DNA from: Amyelois transitella
Taxonomy: Eukaryota > Arthropoda > Insecta > Lepidoptera > Pyralidae
Reading direction: 5' to 3'
Assembly (NCBI RefSeq): GCF_032362555.1
Contig: NC_083508.1
Span: 3,191,001-3,255,000, forward strand
DNA: 64,000 nt
Below the pieces are notes generated by a model. The model was not told the DNA's origin. It searched no databases and was given only the letters and a program-made list of their open reading frames with translations. Positions 43,254 to 57,600 of the stretch are shown here, in pieces (position 1 is the first letter of the stretch; every line of letters starts with the position of its first letter). The position numbers and the translations under genes are program-made.

Positions 43254-45814
43254 GGGGACCCACGCACGCGAGGGATGATACTTACGTGCTGCAACTAATG
43301 TATGGAAATGCACTGGGTATGCCACATTGCAGAGCGTGCGGCGAGCGATTCGGGCGGCTCGGTACAGTGGTCGAAATAAGTGTTTTATGTCACATACCAC
43401 GAAGTTAATTATAGTCGAAAGTCCGTTATAATATTTTTGACGCGTCGTCCGTTTGGCCCCTAAGGCCCCACTCGGGCATCCATAGATTTTCGTGAATCGT
43501 GTTGGGCTGTGCGCTTTTCTAAGCCAGACATTCTATAATGACCATATATGTAAAACCCTTCTTGATATAGAAAAATGTGCTGTTATGTATATCACATTTA
43601 GAATACTCCAATGGTCGAAAACGCTTTTCTAAAAAGCATGCTCTCTCGATACCGCTTTAGGCAATTGATTGCTTTGCAGTAAGTAGCAAGGAACTGATAG
43701 TTCAGAATGTTTGACGCGACGAGCAGTTATCTATTTCATGCATGTAAATCTAGTTGAATATGTAAACATCATCTCTGTATATTGGTGTTGTTTTATTTAT
43801 AATGCTGTATATTTCTCTGTCCGTGCAATCGATATTTGGAGATGTTTAAATCACGCGAAAATCAAATCAAGTGGTTATTAGAACTTTGTATATATGTACT
43901 AATTTATAGATAGGTGTTTAATGCAATATGTGTTAGATGTTGCGTTCTTATAAATAAATTGATAAACACGGCATTACGTGCCTCAGACGATAAAAAATAA
44001 TGAATGCTGCAGTCAGTATTGAACTAGTGAAGGTTTATACGGATTGGTTGTGAATTTAGTCTAATAGACGGAAAGAGGAAATGTGATTTTGAATCATCTT
44101 GCACTACATAAAGTTTGACTCATGCATCGCATGTAAAATGTCAGTGGGAAAGAGGCTGGCATGGCTTAGTAAAATTATGCTACCATTATGTAATACCGAA
44201 TTTATTATGTCCCCCTAAAATCGAAGGGTGGCACTAAAATTGACTTATTTAGAATGTTCTTAAAAAAAGTCATTGTGCCGATATTTCCCACCTTAAATAA
44301 AAGCTTAATAATGAAAATGTAAGATTATGTAAATGTCTATTATATGTCTTGTCGTTCTAGGCACAATAAGTCTGTTTGATCGTCAATCTCATGTTGGTAT
44401 CGCGCGATATTCAATTAAAAATAATACATAAATAAATATAATCGTCGCATATCGATGAATACTAAATATTTGTAAATGTTTTTTCCAAGACTGCTAGGAG
44501 AATTACTCTAAATATCTCATACCCATTGTGACGCGAGATGAGATTTCATTCCTTATTTTAAAATAGCTTCGAGTACTTTCACATGAAATATATTATTGTG
44601 TTAAGCAAAGCAGAAATTGTAATGCATTTCGCAACTGTATATGAGTTTTATTAATGTTGTATATTTAAGAATATGAAATCGAACAAGTGGATAGTTATAA
44701 TGTCTATATTTAAGAATTATTTTGTATAGCTAAAAAAGATTGCTCGTGTATGGAATAAACAGCTCATAGCTGTAGTTTTCCTACTTGGGTAGAAAAATAC
44801 AATTCGCAGCCCACTGACTGATATATTTATGTTTTAGGTTTAACATTTTCATTGGGCGTAGCTCTAATAGTGAGTATGAAATGGAATTAGCATAGTTTCT
44901 ATAAGTATATTACAAAAAAACATAAACATCAATAAGGTCCGTACTATCTGTATGTCAGTTCAAATTTGGTTTATTTGTTCAAAGGTACGTTTTTGTATGT
45001 ACCTTTGAATCAAGTGACGAAGTTGTGACTTATTGTACTAGAAATATTTACTAAACTATCTAATAATATTACCCCCCTTTAGTAATAGAGAATTATGTTT
45101 AATTTTGTACCACAATCTATTTCATTTTTGCAATAGGTATGTATCTTTGGCCATCGGGTGATCACAGTATATAAAATAAGATTATTTTTGTTAATTGTAA
45201 ACCTTCCTTTAGTTGGGTTGTTTACACTTCACAGATGGGTATTTTCGATTGCTTCATTTGTCAAATTAATTGCTTTTTCGGCAATTAGTGAAAAAGGAGA
45301 CTGGTTTCATATGTTATAAAGCAACTTGTTATTTGGCTCTGCAGATTAACGGCACAGTGAGCTACGTGTAAGTAAACCATCTTTGTATGCATTTTCTGTG
45401 TAGCTCGTGTTGTGCACTGGTAATTTATACATAGTTAAGACACGAAGTGTGAACACAGTCGCTCATTCTCTATACTAATTCTAACCAATGTTTTTTAAAT
45501 TGACTACTTACATAATTTTAAATATGGTCGTATTGGTGTTTTAACTATGTGTAAATAATTAGAAATTTATCCCAATAAGCATAAAAATTATGGTCGGCTA
45601 TTAACTTATGGCTGACTTTTATAAATTATCACAGATTTCTATAGATGGTTAGAATAATTTAGATGAATTCTGGTTCCTTTTGCCATTGAATGCCCTATTT
45701 AGGACAAAACAATTCAGAACAAGGAACTATTAACATGAAATGTATTATTTTAAATGGAGTATGTCGAATAAATGTCTCAAAACATATGTTATTTTTTAAT
45801 CAATTATAGCGTTG
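43254..45814 (+). other. Bre1 3' UTR and downstream AT-rich intergenic DNA
   Basis: No coding exon was recognised. Several AATAAA hexamers could end the Bre1 mRNA, including one near 43951 and one near 44753 (GGAATAAACAGC). Short plus-strand ORFs at 43056-43408 are frame-shifted shadows of the last Bre1 exon. Confidence 0.45.
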
Positions 45815-45945
45815 GAAGTCTTGCAGCCCATCGCCTAAAAGAAGAATCCCAAGTTTATTAGCCTATCCCTTAGTCGCCTTTTATAACTCCATGGAAATGA
45901 GATACGAGTGGTCCCACTTTGAAGGGCCGGGAACCACACGGCTTA
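45815..45945 (-). repeat. SINE-like family A 5' half
   Basis: 'gcccatcgcctaaaagaaga' through 'gccgggaaccacacggc' in reverse. Confidence 0.7.
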
Positions 45946-48628
45946 AATATAAACGGTCTCAGCACAGCCAAGAGCTATGCTGTTACCTCCCATACTTTTG
46001 ACGTTCATCTTTGGATGTCTGACCATCGACGGTAATCATGATTATACCAGAAACATACGTAAACCCATTTTCATACAATTAGACGTTTCCATTAGTCTCA
46101 AGTGGGGTAAATCACATGTATACTGATGACTGAAACATGGCGCGTTTGAACTGCGTCTCCATAAAACGGGCCCATTTGTAGCGCGCATCGCACTGCCCAG
46201 CTTTACCCTCGTGGCGTTCAAAGAGAAACCTCTATACCTATTAGAAAAATGGAGATATATACAATACATTTCAAAGAAAAATCATTTCTATAGATTCTCA
46301 ATATATTTATTTACATACGTATTATTTACATCACATGATTCAAAATTAATTACTTCAAAATTAGTACTACAAATGTTGATTTCACTGTTTAATAATCTTT
46401 TGTATTTAGCACCGGAAGCAAGCGACGTTAGGGCTGGACGAACAGTTAGCCGTTTTGTACTTCTACCAACAAAGATATACTGAAATTAAGAAACACATAT
46501 TGATATGAATTTTGTTCTAACTACACATACACTCTGCCATCAACATCTCAACGTAAATACAATTTCAGTCTCATTTCAATATAATTTCTATTTTCCAATC
46601 ATTCAAAAATAAAGGAAAGCCAGAGCTTCATTCAATAAAAAATAGCATTGCAAATAATAATTCGCCTTTTTAACAATCAGATTTGACTAGAGCTAAACAA
46701 CATTTTGACAAGAATAGACCATCCATTTTATGTACATAATATCTGTTAAAATAATATTTTGTGATTTAGAACGCTTAGAAGTTAAACGGTTACATTCCAA
46801 CCCATAACTGGGACCGCACATGCGATGCGACTTAACACTAATGGCACTTAAAATACTCAAAGCTGTGTTAAATTCAGAAAAAGTTTTAGTAAAAAAAGAA
46901 CAGTCTTAAAAATATTAAGACTATTTTAAATGCGTTTAGGAATGAAAATTTACGAAAATCCTTAATTTACGAAGGCAGAAGTGATTTCATCGTTTACAGA
47001 AATAACAAGGGCCTGTGCACATGTGTTGGGTAAATTGCTTGTAGCAATGCGTCAAATCGTTAAAATACGCGAAAGCATTGCTTCTGATTGTGCGCTATGA
47101 GATACATTTTGCCTCGTAATTAGCACTTTATAAGTGTGAGAGAGACAGAGCATTAAGCACTGAATATAACTTTGTACATTCCACGCATGTTGAGATCACT
47201 CAAAATTAAATATTCTAGCTTCATGTTATTTATATAATTTCTAAATCTAACACTTATAATGTGACCTGTACTTAAATATTATTTTATTTAGACATTCATC
47301 ATCTTTCGGATACTTTTTCATTTCTGTGACGTCTCAGACTACAGAGTTTCTGATTTGGCGAAACATTAATCGTGAAATTTTGCTTGCTTTATTTATGACC
47401 TAAATAAAATCTACATTATATCCTCATCAAATTCTATTGGCACGTTAGCACACAGACACTGCAACATCCAAAAAGTCCAACATCAGAAGTTTTTCCACAT
47501 AAAACTTTGCCAGTTCTAACGTTAACGTATGCTATTTGTGACCTATTGCTACATAGACTTCGCAACGAAGTTTCACTAAATTATTTGTTACCATTTCACG
47601 AACTTCTATCTACTACTCGCAAATTTGTCATGGAGTGCGGCAGGACGGCAATCAAGCTATTACAGAAAATTCATAGGCAGTAGCATCACTACATACATAT
47701 ATAACGCTAATGGTTTGAATAATTGCTTATATATTTTTATTCGGAGAGTACAAAACATGCATGCATTCACCGAATTGTGCAATCATATGATGACACATAA
47801 TTATTTTCGTAAACAGTGCCTTAAGCTGTATACATATTAAATTCGGTTAGTTTCATCACTGAATTCTTAAATCTATGTGTAAATTTACGTACATATCTGA
47901 AATTTAAACAGAATGGATATCAATCGCAACAATCGAGCAACAGAAGTATTAGTCAATTGTTTAAAATAAAAATGTATTTTCATACAGAGATTATAACAAT
48001 AGATTTGATGGAGTGGCGGGCACTTATAAAATAAATATAGTCTATTATATATAAATACTGCTTTTCAAATTATTAATATTAAGATAGAAAATAAATGTGT
48101 ATGGAGATCGTTGCGCCACTCTGAATTTTGGACACTTATATTCTACATGGCATAAACAGTATCGATTAATTTTATGAATAAATATTCAATTTATCAATGT
48201 AAATACAGATTTAAGTTTATTATCGACAATAACATTGAATTTCTCAATAAAGCATTTGACGGTAGCTCTCTCTTTTGGTGATGCACATAATATAATTTTT
48301 ATGGAAGTTTTCCACCATCAATAACCCACTTCTGAAATTTACATTCACTCAAACAAACATTCATTTCCAAAAGTAGAGTAGATGGAAATCAGTCTTAAGT
48401 GCAAAATCCGCCGTTTGTTAAGTCTTTGTTGTATAACAATATTTTTGTTTACATTCTTTTCCGCTTCCATGCCCACTTAGAATATACAAGATTATTTTAG
48501 ATTTTACACTGGTTATTCGATCGTGTTGGTACATTACACCAATATACACACCAGTGTGCGAGTGTGCGAAGGTGGAGATGGCAAATTCAAGATTTACTTA
48601 AGACTTCTAGGGATTTATATTTTCCTAG
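45946..48628. other. AT-rich region, probably containing the 3' UTR of the minus-strand coiled-coil gene
   Basis: No ORF with convincing codon structure. The part next to 48629 should be the 3' UTR of the minus-strand gene; minus-strand AATAAA matches occur (for example near 48216), but none can be preferred from sequence alone. Confidence 0.35.
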
Positions 48629-51600
48629 TTACGCTGTAGTATTGAGTAACGGAGCTGCGATCGTGTTATGCGTCGGCGTGTGCGCGTGCGCGTGCGCGTG
48701 CGAGGCGGCGATGGCGAAGGCGAGGCGCTCGATGCGCGCGCGCACGGCGGCCAGGCGCGGCCAGCGCGCCGCCGCCGACAGCGCGCTCGCGGCCGCGTCC
48801 AGCGCTTCGTACCGGGTGCGCCGCTCGCTTTCGCTACAGCATTTTAATTCCTGGAATAACGATACATGTTTTATATTATACATTCAAATCTGTACATAAA
48901 ATGCAAATTTAACTTAATAATCGATCTTATATGCACAGCCCAAAACACGCGGAAATAGAAATAAGAGGGATTTTTGCCGGAGCCGCGGTAATACAGGTTG
49001 CTGAGGTTTGAAGCTATGGCTGGATGAATAAAAGATCCGAGTATTTAACTCGTAATAATTGCGGAGAACCGAACCAATTGGTATAAAACATGTATGCTAT
49101 GTGCACGTGGGTTGTTTTGAATCTCAATGGTAGACTGGTCCCCGGCCGGCGATGATAATTCTGGTCCTAGTTGTTTCCTCTCATTTTCTAACCACAATTC
49201 TGAATTTGGTAAGTCAGGGAAGGCCTAGAAGACGTTCTGGTAAAAGGTCATATTGAGGGTTTTGAGAGTCCTAAATACCAACATACTAAATTCATGTGAA
49301 TGAAACAACAAATACGTTAAATCTTAAGACAATTAAACTTACTTCTTCAATAAATTCCAAATCATCATCATCATCACCTGACTGAGCTAACTGCTTTTTG
49401 AGATTCTGAAATACAATAAAATTAAATTTATAAAAAAATACAAAACATTTACACAGTACCTTATTAAAAAACAAATATAGCACTATGCAGCAAAATAAAG
49501 ACTTGTTTCAACTAAGTGTCTAATTGCAATAACAATTTTGTTTTCATATCCCAATTTTATGCAAAAAAATGGCATTTCTTTCTTCTTTAAATTGCAAGAC
49601 TGTAAGGTCAAATCTAATCAACAGTTACTTTCAAAGACAAGGCAACTGTTACATTTAAAGACAAAAATTATTAAAATTAATTCTATCACAAAAAATAGTG
49701 AAACAAACCTACAAGAAATTATTGCAGTATAATTTAGGCATCATCGTTTATACCAAAGATTATTTCAGTTTACAAATGTGTCTACGTACAATTTCAGGAA
49801 AAAATCATTTGGTAAGTAGGTGTAGGTACATAATTAGAATGGTGCGAATGTTTTTTGAAAATTTTGAAATAAGAAATTTAGAACTGTTGTGCCTATTTCT
49901 TCGAGAAATAAAAAGCCGGTTTTGAAAATAATAATAGAAAAAAAAATACAAAATTTAAATACATTTCAATTTAGAATAAACAAATTTTTAAACCATATGT
50001 AGGCGGTCTATTCATTTCTCGACGAGTTCAGTGTTTTCTTCATGATACTTTTTATCCATAACCCTAACCATACAACAGTGTGTGTTGCCAGTGTTATTGT
50101 AACGTATAATAAAGTAGTACATCCCAGTGGTATTTGTTGTTTTATACAGATTTGTCAGTGGTTTATATACAAAGTGCGGAACGTTGCGGACCCGCGTGGC
50201 CAAGCTTCGAAGCGTGGCGGTCAATATGCTCTCTCCTTGGATAGTATGGAAAAGTATAGCAGTATTTTAAGGTAACATTACCTATTGTAGGTATGTTTTT
50301 TGAAATCCAACTTTTAAGATTTTCACAAAGAGCCTCTTTGAGATGTTTCTTATCTGTTTAATTAATTCTTGTTGCACCATTCGTCTCTTTTTTGTGCAAA
50401 TAATTATATTTTTTTGATTAAACGACGATTGTCAAATGTTGATCAAATTCGTTACATACTTTTTGAATATTCAAATTTTATTGTAATTTTCTAATAGGGT
50501 TTTCTAAAACATTTTTTTAATAAAGATTTTTTTTTACTTTTAATTAAAAAAAAAGTATATCAACTTTTTACAGTTGAATTAAGTATAAAATAGAAGGGAG
50601 AGCATAAGACACTATAGTGCACTAAAAAGCTTTAGGAGTGGTGCTGATGCAAACGTACGGACTATTGACCTTGGCGGTTCATTCTTGACTCGAGATCGCC
50701 AAACAGGGCCTGAATGGTGTAAATACCTGTTTCACATTAAACAGTTAACGGCGCTAACGAAACTTCTACACTGACGCTAACAAAATTGTTACACTGAAAA
50801 AGTTTTATTAGCAAAGGTAATATATATATAAACATCATATAGTGAACACAATATATGTAATAAAATATAAGCATAATAAAGGCATTTAAAAGAAGGTTCA
50901 GTCGAAACTCATCGTCATTATAATGTAGAGTATGCCGTCAAAGAAAATGTTTATTTAATAAATAAAGTTATTAATAAATTTGTTCAAACTCGGGTAAATT
51001 TATCCAATGTATTCATGTGTAAAAAACACAAGACTCACTATTTTTAGTTACCTTTTTCCAAATACCTTAAACACGACTTTAATAGAATTAAATAAATAAA
51101 CGTAATAAGCATGTATCTGTGTTCATACGTCACAAATGTCTATTTCAGCTGGATGGTGTGTTCACAATGCGACAACTCTTGTATGGCCACTAAATATCTT
51201 TTTTTCTTAATACTGTTTTCTTTTCAAATTTTCTTACAAAGTGACCGACTTTGTTGATGAAGAGTAAGTTAGTATGTTTCGCTTGTTTTACAGTTTCGCT
51301 TTGGAAGCGGTAGTAACTTTAATTATAAGATGGTGAGTAATTGATTGATACCTAGATTATTCTATTTGCAAAACAAGACTGTTACCGACGAGGCACTCCA
51401 TAGTCATGAATTTTATAATGTTGTAATGGATTTTGTTGTAGTATTATCTTTTTAAAATGTTATTACTCACTTCGATAGAATGCCTGTACTGCTCCATCAT
51501 GGTCTTGCTGGCGTCGAGTTCAGCTAGTTTCCTCACGACCACATCCGCCACATTCTTCTCTGTTACGTCGATCTTATCCCTGAAGACAAAATAAGTTATC

Positions 51601-54600
51601 GGTATAAATACATTTATCTTTTAACTTTTAATAAACTTGAGATTACTCCTGAAGGCGATGAGACACTTAATAATTGGACCACTTCATATCTTTGCATCGA
51701 TATCGTAAAATGTGACTAAGAGAAAAGCTAATAAACTTGGGATTCTTCTTCTAAGCGCTGGGCTAGCTACCTGTCACATTTGAATCTCAAATCATTAAGC
51801 CATACAGCTGTATGTAGCCTTTCACTATTTTCAAACAAGACTATTAACTCTCTCTTCTCCGCGAGAGACAAAGACATGATTATAATTTATATACATAATT
51901 TTAACTAAGAAATTTCAAACAAAAACAGTTAACTTTCATCAGGGACGGAACATTTTTCCATTCCAAATTTAAAAAAAATCTACGCCACACCCAAAGACCA
52001 GTCTGTATCTGAGGCAACACACTCCGTGGAATTCTTCCATTCCAAATTTAAAAACAATCTACGCCACACCCAAAGACCGGTCTGTATCCGAGTGAAACAA
52101 ACTCCGTGGACGTCACCCACCGCAAGGCGGCGGCCAGCTTGCCGCCCGCGTCGTCGCCGGCCGCGGCCGCCGCGCCCGCCGCCAGCCGCAGCGCCCGCAG
52201 CAGCTCCGACAGCCGGTTGTCCAGCGCCAGCACCCGCTCCAGCAGCGACCCCCGCTCCAAGTCCTCCGCCTCGGAGCGCTGTCGCTGGGCGATGGCCGCC
52301 GAGAGCAGACGCAGCGAGTCGCGCTCCGACGCCGATGCCGATTCAGGTTCTGCGAAACGGGAGAAAAATTATGGTGATAGCGTAGTATTTTGAATTCGGA
52401 ACAGGTGTGCTAGAAATGCAACGGGGAACAAAATAAGATGATACTAATTTTAAAGTTTGTTTTAGCCTTTAAAAAGCCTTTCTGTGTGATTTGCATCTTA
52501 ATCTTAGCACAATCAAGAAGCCTCTTTGATGTGGCCTGCATATCAAATAAGTAACTGCCCGGTTAACCCTAGCTTGACTGCCGTGTACATGAATGAAACT
52601 ATACCTTTATCGTGGTCGGGACAGTTAATCCACAAGTAACAAGCTCTATCGGCGTGTATTTTGTCTTAAAGTTAGCTCAACCAAGTCTTAGTTGTGGCCT
52701 ACAGATCAAACAAGCAAACGGTCATTGCCCGATTTCCCGATTTACCCTAGTTTGGCCGCAGTGTGTGAGACATGAATGAAACTTATACAATACCTTTATC
52801 ATGGTCGGGACAGGATTCCCTCTCTGGTGATAACTCGTCCGCGCTCCAAGCACCCGTTCCTTCGGCGCCAGACCACCACTCTTCAGCATATTCTACAAAT
52901 ATGTAATAAAGTATGTTATTGGTTACGTCCCGTTTACTACTTAAAGCAAGGTGGCACAGTTATCTCCTAGGCTGAATGCACATATTCCGATCTACATCTC
53001 TAATATTTAATTATAAAATTTAAATTATGAATATCTTTTCTTTTGACTTTAAATTCTATTTTTATTAAAAAGTTTTCTTGATGTTCCCATTCCACATAAA
53101 TAAGTACATACTGGCCAGTTTGCTACTCAATCCATATTTTGAATCTTACTCAACTGAAAATGGCCAGTTTCTTAATTCAAATTTGGAATTAATTACTTTT
53201 TTTTCCTCACTCACCAGGATCCGTAACCAAGCACGGCTCAGTTTCAGAGTCTAGCAAATCTGCGGAGTTGTCATTATCATCGGATATTCTGGAACGTTCG
53301 TCGTCATTGGCGGCGGGGGTGGAGAGCGGGGGAGCGGAGCGCAGCGCTCGAGTGACGGCGGCCAGCAAACCGCCGCGGGGCTCCTCCTCGGGCGATAGGG
53401 CTTCGCCGCTATCGCTGCGACTGTAAAAAAAAAATTATTTACTTTCTGGTAAAAGCGTATCAGAAATTTTGATCAAATTTTATATATATATATCATTAAA
53501 AGTGTCCGGCGGAAGCCAGGAGTCCAGAGAAAATTGTGGGAAAAACTTGGACATTCGACGTCCCCACTATCTTAAAGTGGGTAAATCAGGTAAGAGTCAT
53601 AGAGACTGCCCTTCGGGTCGTCGCCAGGGCATGCTTCAATCTCCGATAGCTTTACTCTATCAAATGAAACAATAACTCTCTACCTATCAGAACTTCCAAC
53701 TACCTAAAGGCGTCGTTATGGTAGACGGTGGGTTCCAAGGCGTCCCTCGGCAGATGGTAGGCGTGTCGCACAGCGGCTGTAAGCGCTCGAAGTCGTCGAG
53801 CTAAAGCGTCCAACGCGGGCGCGGCGCCTCCAGCGGATCTCGCCCGAGCGGCCGCTGAAAGCGCTTCCTGGCGACGTTGCTCGCACATGCGGACTAGCTG
53901 GCGGCATTCCGCGCGTCTGAAACGAATGATTTTGAGTTTAGAACGTGTAGGTTATTTGAAAATGGAAAACGAAATTTAGAGGAAAAAATTTTTTTTATTC
54001 CTTTTATATACCTCGCAAGAGCCCCAGATATTTCCATTCGCTAGGCCTAGTTAGACCCAGTCAACACATAAGCTAGATAATAGCGAAAATATACCACAAT
54101 AAGCAGTGTCAAGCTATATTAATTATGTATTACAGCTGACGTTATGGCTTAATATTGAATAAGAGAGTTCTTAAATTAAAATAATGTTGTAAGCTTACTA
54201 AATTCTGCATAAAGTTCGCGTTATTTTTTCAAGCTGAATAATAATCAAGAGTAGTATCTGCTAAACAAGCGACATTCAAATAAAAGTAATTGAAACAGCT
54301 ATTATCTGCACATTAGCTGAAATTTTTGCATTGACCTGTATAACATTTTAAAGCAAAGCAGTTAAACAGCAAAACGCTGAATATTAGACGAAATACCTTC
54401 TTTAAGCTGTATAGTGTACGAAATGGTACTAATTTATTCAAATGCTGAATAATTTAGATATTTTCTTCTTTACACAGCTAACTTCTGCAAAATTGAAAAT
54501 AAACTCCTTGTTTTACCAAACTTATAGCGCTATAAGCGTACAATTGTATTTAATACTTTCTTTAAGCTGTATAGTGTAAGAAATGGTACTAATTTATTCA

Positions 54601-57600
54601 GATGCTGAATAATTTAAATGTTTTCTTCTTAACACAGCTAACTTCTGCAAAATTGAAAATAAACTCCTTGTTTTACCAAACTTATAGCGCTATAAGCGTA
54701 CAATTGTATTTAATACTTTCTTTAAGCTGTATAGTGTAAGAAATGGTACTAATTTATTCAGATGCTGAATAATTTAAATGTTTTCTTCTTAACACAGCTA
54801 ACTTCTGCAAAATTGAAAATAAACTCCTTGTTTTACCAAACTTATAGCGCTATAAGCATACAATTGTCTTTATGATAAACTTTAACAACATCAGTTACAA
54901 ATGTGGGTATCTTAAGCAGCAAATAACTGATTAGTTGAAGATATCGTATGTTTCTATCCAGATATTTCACCATTTTGTGACAAAATCAACAATATGCCGC
55001 GACATAAACCTATTTTTATAAATCCTCAACATTTATCTTATGAAACACTTTATTTAGTGAATAGGAAACATTATCAGTTATACAAAATTTGATTCTCATT
55101 ACTTGCTGGGACTGACATTTGATAAAAAGTAAAGATCATTTAATTTAAATATTATTTCACATTTGTTTACCTTTTAAAATGTAGCTTTATTTTGAGGCGC
55201 TCAAAAAATGTATAATGATCATGTTGATAATTCACAGTAAAGTGCCATGCGTTTATATAATTCACCTTAAACTTACTTAAAATGTATGAAATCATTCACT
55301 TATCAAATTTTTGAAGACGTGATCGGCGACCATTTACAATATTTTGAACTAAGTGACACAAATTAATCCCGTCACAATGAAAAATACTTTTTACTTGCAT
55401 AATTTCTTTGTAAGACTACTCCAAAGATCGGAATTTTGTATATCATTTGAATATCTGAACTCACAAATTAACAACTGCATAAAAGATGTATAATTTCTGG
55501 ACTAAAGAAAAATCTGAATTTATGCAGAAGATATTCAGTGTGTTGTACATTTATTCAGCTGCTATGTGGCTATTAATCACCTGTTAACCATATTGAAGCA
55601 AGATATTTTGTGCCCAAATAGCTTGAATATCACCTGTATAAGCGCTTACACAGAAGTTATACAAATACTTTATCCAGCTTAAAGTAAAAATATTGCTTTA
55701 ACGAAAAATTTATACAGCTATACTGTGTTGGCTGGGGACTAACGCTGCTGCGTCTGAAGTTGTATTAGTGATGAAATCTATAGAGCTATTACTATTGCGT
55801 TTTAGGAACTTTGCCATTGTGATGTAGAGACGTCGCCACAATGCCTATCTGGATAAGTTTATAGTTCAAGAAATCCTAATTTAACTTAAAAAAAGTAACA
55901 GAATCATCTTTCTCCATCTGCGACTCGGCTGCTTCCGAGTCCTAGCTAACAGATAGTGTGACACAGCTGGCCGTGAGCCTGACCTCCTCTCCAGCTCGGA
56001 GTTGACCCGCAGCAGCTCGGCCTCGGCTTCCCGCAGCGAGTGGCCGAGCGCGCCGGTCTCCGCGGCCAGGAACTCCTGCATCTCGGCCGCTTCGCGTTCC
56101 GCTTCGTGTAAACGTGCTTCGAATACGCGAGCCGCTTCGCGGGCGCTACTCGCCTCCTGTAGGAATAGAAAGTAGGATATATTATGTCACTTGATATGAT
56201 AATTCCGCCGTTGTGCATTATTTGTCATACTATGTATGTATATAGGTATCATTAGAAAAGCTTAGAAAATGCGGCCCATCCAAATAAAACTATTTAGTTG
56301 GCTGGTACTGAATGCCTCTAAAGGATATTGACGTGTATTTAATGTTAGAATGACTCACGGCATGCAGTCTATCACAGCTGGCTCGTAAAGCGTCCACTTC
56401 GCCGCGTTGCCGCGCCGCCAACTCTCGCGCAGCGCGCAGTTGTTCGTCCAGCGCCTTCAAACAACCCTCTGCTCCGGCCTCGGCGCCTGCCAATAATTAT
56501 ACCCATTTATATTGTATGAAATGTGTACATCATTTTTACATGGTGGAAAAAAAAACAAGTCAACTCTGAGATTTTTCTGGAAAACATACCTGCGCCGGCC
56601 AGTTCAAGCAGTCTCTGCGAGTTGCTCTCCAGTTCCGCGATGGCAGCCAGGCGGGCCGCACGCTCGGCCGCCAACTGGGCCTCCGCGTGGAGTCTTCGCT
56701 CCTTCTCCTCCGCCGCGGCTGCCTCGGCCGCCGCTAGGGCTGCGGTCAGCCGCGCTGTCTCGGAGTCCCGGGCGCTGACCTGCACGCCGCGGTGACATCG
56801 AGACACCTCCGTGATGCGACTGAAAGAAAAAAGTTTGTATAATAATATAACTTGTTTAATAGAAAAAAAAATCGAAATGAAACCCAAAAATTGAGCGAGA
56901 GATCTATTTAAGAATAAAGCCTTAGCATAGTTAAGTACAACTTACCTTTCAATATTAGGGACAATCCCAGCTAAAGCAGATTCTACATCAGTTCCCAGCA
57001 ACACTGTCTGTGAAGTTTTCTCCGCGTAAATGCGGACACGAGTCTTAGTGGTAGAGCGCGACGATGACGATCGTACCACTGTGGGCCGTCGGGACGAAGG
57101 AGGCGTACTTTCATGCTTCGGAGAACCCTCGCTGTCGGCTTCTCTTCTTCTTCTTGGCAATGTTCCATATTTGTCAGCGGCAACTCGGGTGGCACTCGCG
57201 TCTCCAGCCGGTGGCAACCGGGGGCCATTCGCTGGCCATCTCTTTTCTTCGCTCGGTGAATTAGGAGTGCGACATCGAGCTGTTGAAGTTTTAGTAGGTT
57301 TCGCTCGTAATGCAGGACTTTCTCGGACAAGATTAGGTAGGTCGCCAGTCGGACGGATACGCGGCTTCGGCGTGAGAGGCCGTGGTTTTTCAGGCGGAGT
57401 TGGCTTTTCTCTACTTCGGGCTCTTTCTCGCGTCGCTAGGTTAGGACCGCGAGGAGCGGTGACTGGTCGTGGGGTGGAGGTGCCGATGGGAGAACTGCGT
57501 TTAGGTTCAGTCACAGTTACGTTGACTCGACGTCGTGGTCTGGGTGGGGCGCCCGCTAGTGATGAACTCTCAGAGCCGCACCCAGATCCACACGAAACTA

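Noticed and set aside
43130-43408. Plus-strand 92-codon ORF downstream of the RING exon
   Set aside because: Frame-shifted shadow of the final Bre1 exon running into the 3' UTR.
50012-50224. 70-codon minus-strand ORF (TLRSLATRVRNVPHFVYKPL..) with a protein-like look
   Set aside because: No ATG upstream before a stop, no clear acceptor, no recognised family; it lies in an intron of the same-strand coiled-coil gene. It could be a pseudogene or an alternative exon, but I cannot support it.
52026-52393. Long plus-strand ORFs rich in Pro/Ala/Arg
   Set aside because: Antisense shadows of the GC-rich exon 52121-52349, which splices in frame on the minus strand.
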